Shown: positions 6,276 through 6,731 of the stretch, one piece after another | Position numbering within the stretch: position 1 is the stretch's first letter | Layout: the number at the start of each line of letters is the position of its first letter | Source: Deltaproteobacteria bacterium | GTDB lineage: Bacteria > Desulfobacterota > Desulfarculia > Desulfarculales > Desulfarculaceae | Direction of reading: 5' to 3' | Assembly (NCBI GenBank): GCA_021815655.1 | Contig: JAKAGJ010000112.1 | Location: 1-6,731, forward strand | DNA length: 6,731 nucleotides | Notes under the pieces: generated by a model | What the model was told of the DNA's origin: nothing | Databases searched by the model: none | Seen by the model: only the letters and a program-made list of their open reading frames with translations | Translations under genes and position numbers: made by a program

Positions 6276-6731
6276 ATGGACTACTTCCTCTACTCCGGTT
6301 GCTCGCTGGAGGCCTCCGGTTCCCACTACCTGCTGAGCCTGGAGGGCGTGGCCAAGGTCCTGGGGATCGACCTCAAGGAGATCGACGACTGGAACTGCTG
6401 CGGCGCCTCCATCTCCTACGTGGGCGGCACCGAGATGCAGTCCATCGTGCTCAACGCCCGCAATCTGGCCTTGGCCGAGGCCCAGGGCGGCCATGACATC
6501 ATCGCCCCCTGCTCCTCCTGCTACATCATGATGAACAAGGTTAACCACCACCTGCAGGAGGACCCCCAGCTCCTGGCCAAGGTCAACTCCATCCTGGCCG
6601 AGGGGGGGCTCAAGTACTCGGGCAAGCTCAAGGCCCGGCACCTCCTGGACGTGCTCTACCACGACGTGGGCGTGGACAAGATCAAATCCATGGTCAGCCG
6701 GCCCCTGACCGGCGTCAAGGTGGCCGCCTTC
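6276..6731 (+). CDS. hdrB: HdrB-like CCG-domain protein (3' end missing)
   Basis: This is the first half of a heterodisulfide reductase subunit B homologue: 152 codons are visible, against about 290-300 residues in full-length HdrB. The frame is open to the last base. The first CCG domain is complete in its key residues: C9 (YSGCS), C41-C42-G (NCCGAS), and C79/C82 (APCSSCY). In characterised HdrB such cysteines bind noncubane [4Fe-4S] clusters at the disulfide-reducing site. The second CCG domain would lie past the window. Translation should start at the ATG at 6276, with AAGGAGGG (6263-6270) just upstream inside the end of hdrC, so the pair is translationally coupled. Most bacteria lack the methanogen substrate CoM-S-S-CoB, so the true substrate here is unknown and the protein may serve only in electron transfer. 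A run of seven G at 6602-6608 keeps the frame (E-G-G-L). Confidence 0.9.
   Translation, partial: MDYFLYSGCSLEASGSHYLLSLEGVAKVLGIDLKEIDDWNCCGASISYVGGTEMQSIVLNARNLALAEAQGGHDIIAPCSSCYIMMNKVNHHLQEDPQLLAKVNSILAEGGLKYSGKLKARHLLDVLYHDVGVDKIKSMVSRPLTGVKVAAF

Noticed and set aside
6602..6608. Run of seven G in hdrB as a frameshift or sequencing error
   Set aside because: The frame stays open and HdrB-like on both sides (LAEGGLKY), so no correction is needed.

Overview
The window is a piece of a dissimilatory sulfur-metabolism locus, with every gene on the + strand. In order it holds the 3' part of aprA (adenylylsulfate reductase, alpha subunit), an intrinsic terminator, a leader region with a sigma70-like promoter, qmoA, qmoB, a short spacer with a GC-rich hairpin, hdrC, and the 5' half of hdrB. 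Both ends are cut inside genes: aprA lacks its start and hdrB lacks its C-terminal half.

Organism: AprA together with QmoA and QmoB points to a sulfate reducer, or less likely a sulfur oxidizer running the same enzymes in reverse. Coding sequence is strongly G+C rich, with G or C at most third codon positions. Where Desulfovibrio-type sulfate reducers have qmoC, which encodes a membrane-anchored cytochrome b subunit, this window has two separate soluble-type genes, hdrC and hdrB. That layout is known mainly from Gram-positive sulfate reducers such as Desulfotomaculum relatives. The high G+C also fits Desulfarculus-like bacteria, whose apr genes are reported to resemble the Gram-positive type. 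My best guess is a Desulfarculales-like bacterium, with a high-G+C Gram-positive sulfate reducer as the alternative. The window alone does not decide this.

How the genes fit together: AprAB reduces APS (adenosine 5'-phosphosulfate) to sulfite and AMP. QmoA and QmoB are tandem HdrA-like flavin/iron-sulfur proteins thought to pass electrons to AprAB. QmoB also carries a two-cluster ferredoxin domain and a C-terminal MvhD-like domain. HdrC (two [4Fe-4S] motifs) and HdrB (CCG-type cluster motif) take the place of QmoC, so the complex has no visible membrane or heme subunit. How it connects to menaquinol or to cytoplasmic donors is therefore the main biological question.

Regulatory layout: apr transcription should end at a strong terminator just after aprA. 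qmoA-qmoB are closely coupled and appear to have their own promoter and a structured leader. hdrC-hdrB are coupled to each other by a 1-nt gap but lie behind a hairpin after qmoB, which may set a different expression level. No RNA genes, mobile elements, CRISPR arrays or frameshifts were seen. The set of genes is a recognisable though less common variant, not an undescribed system.
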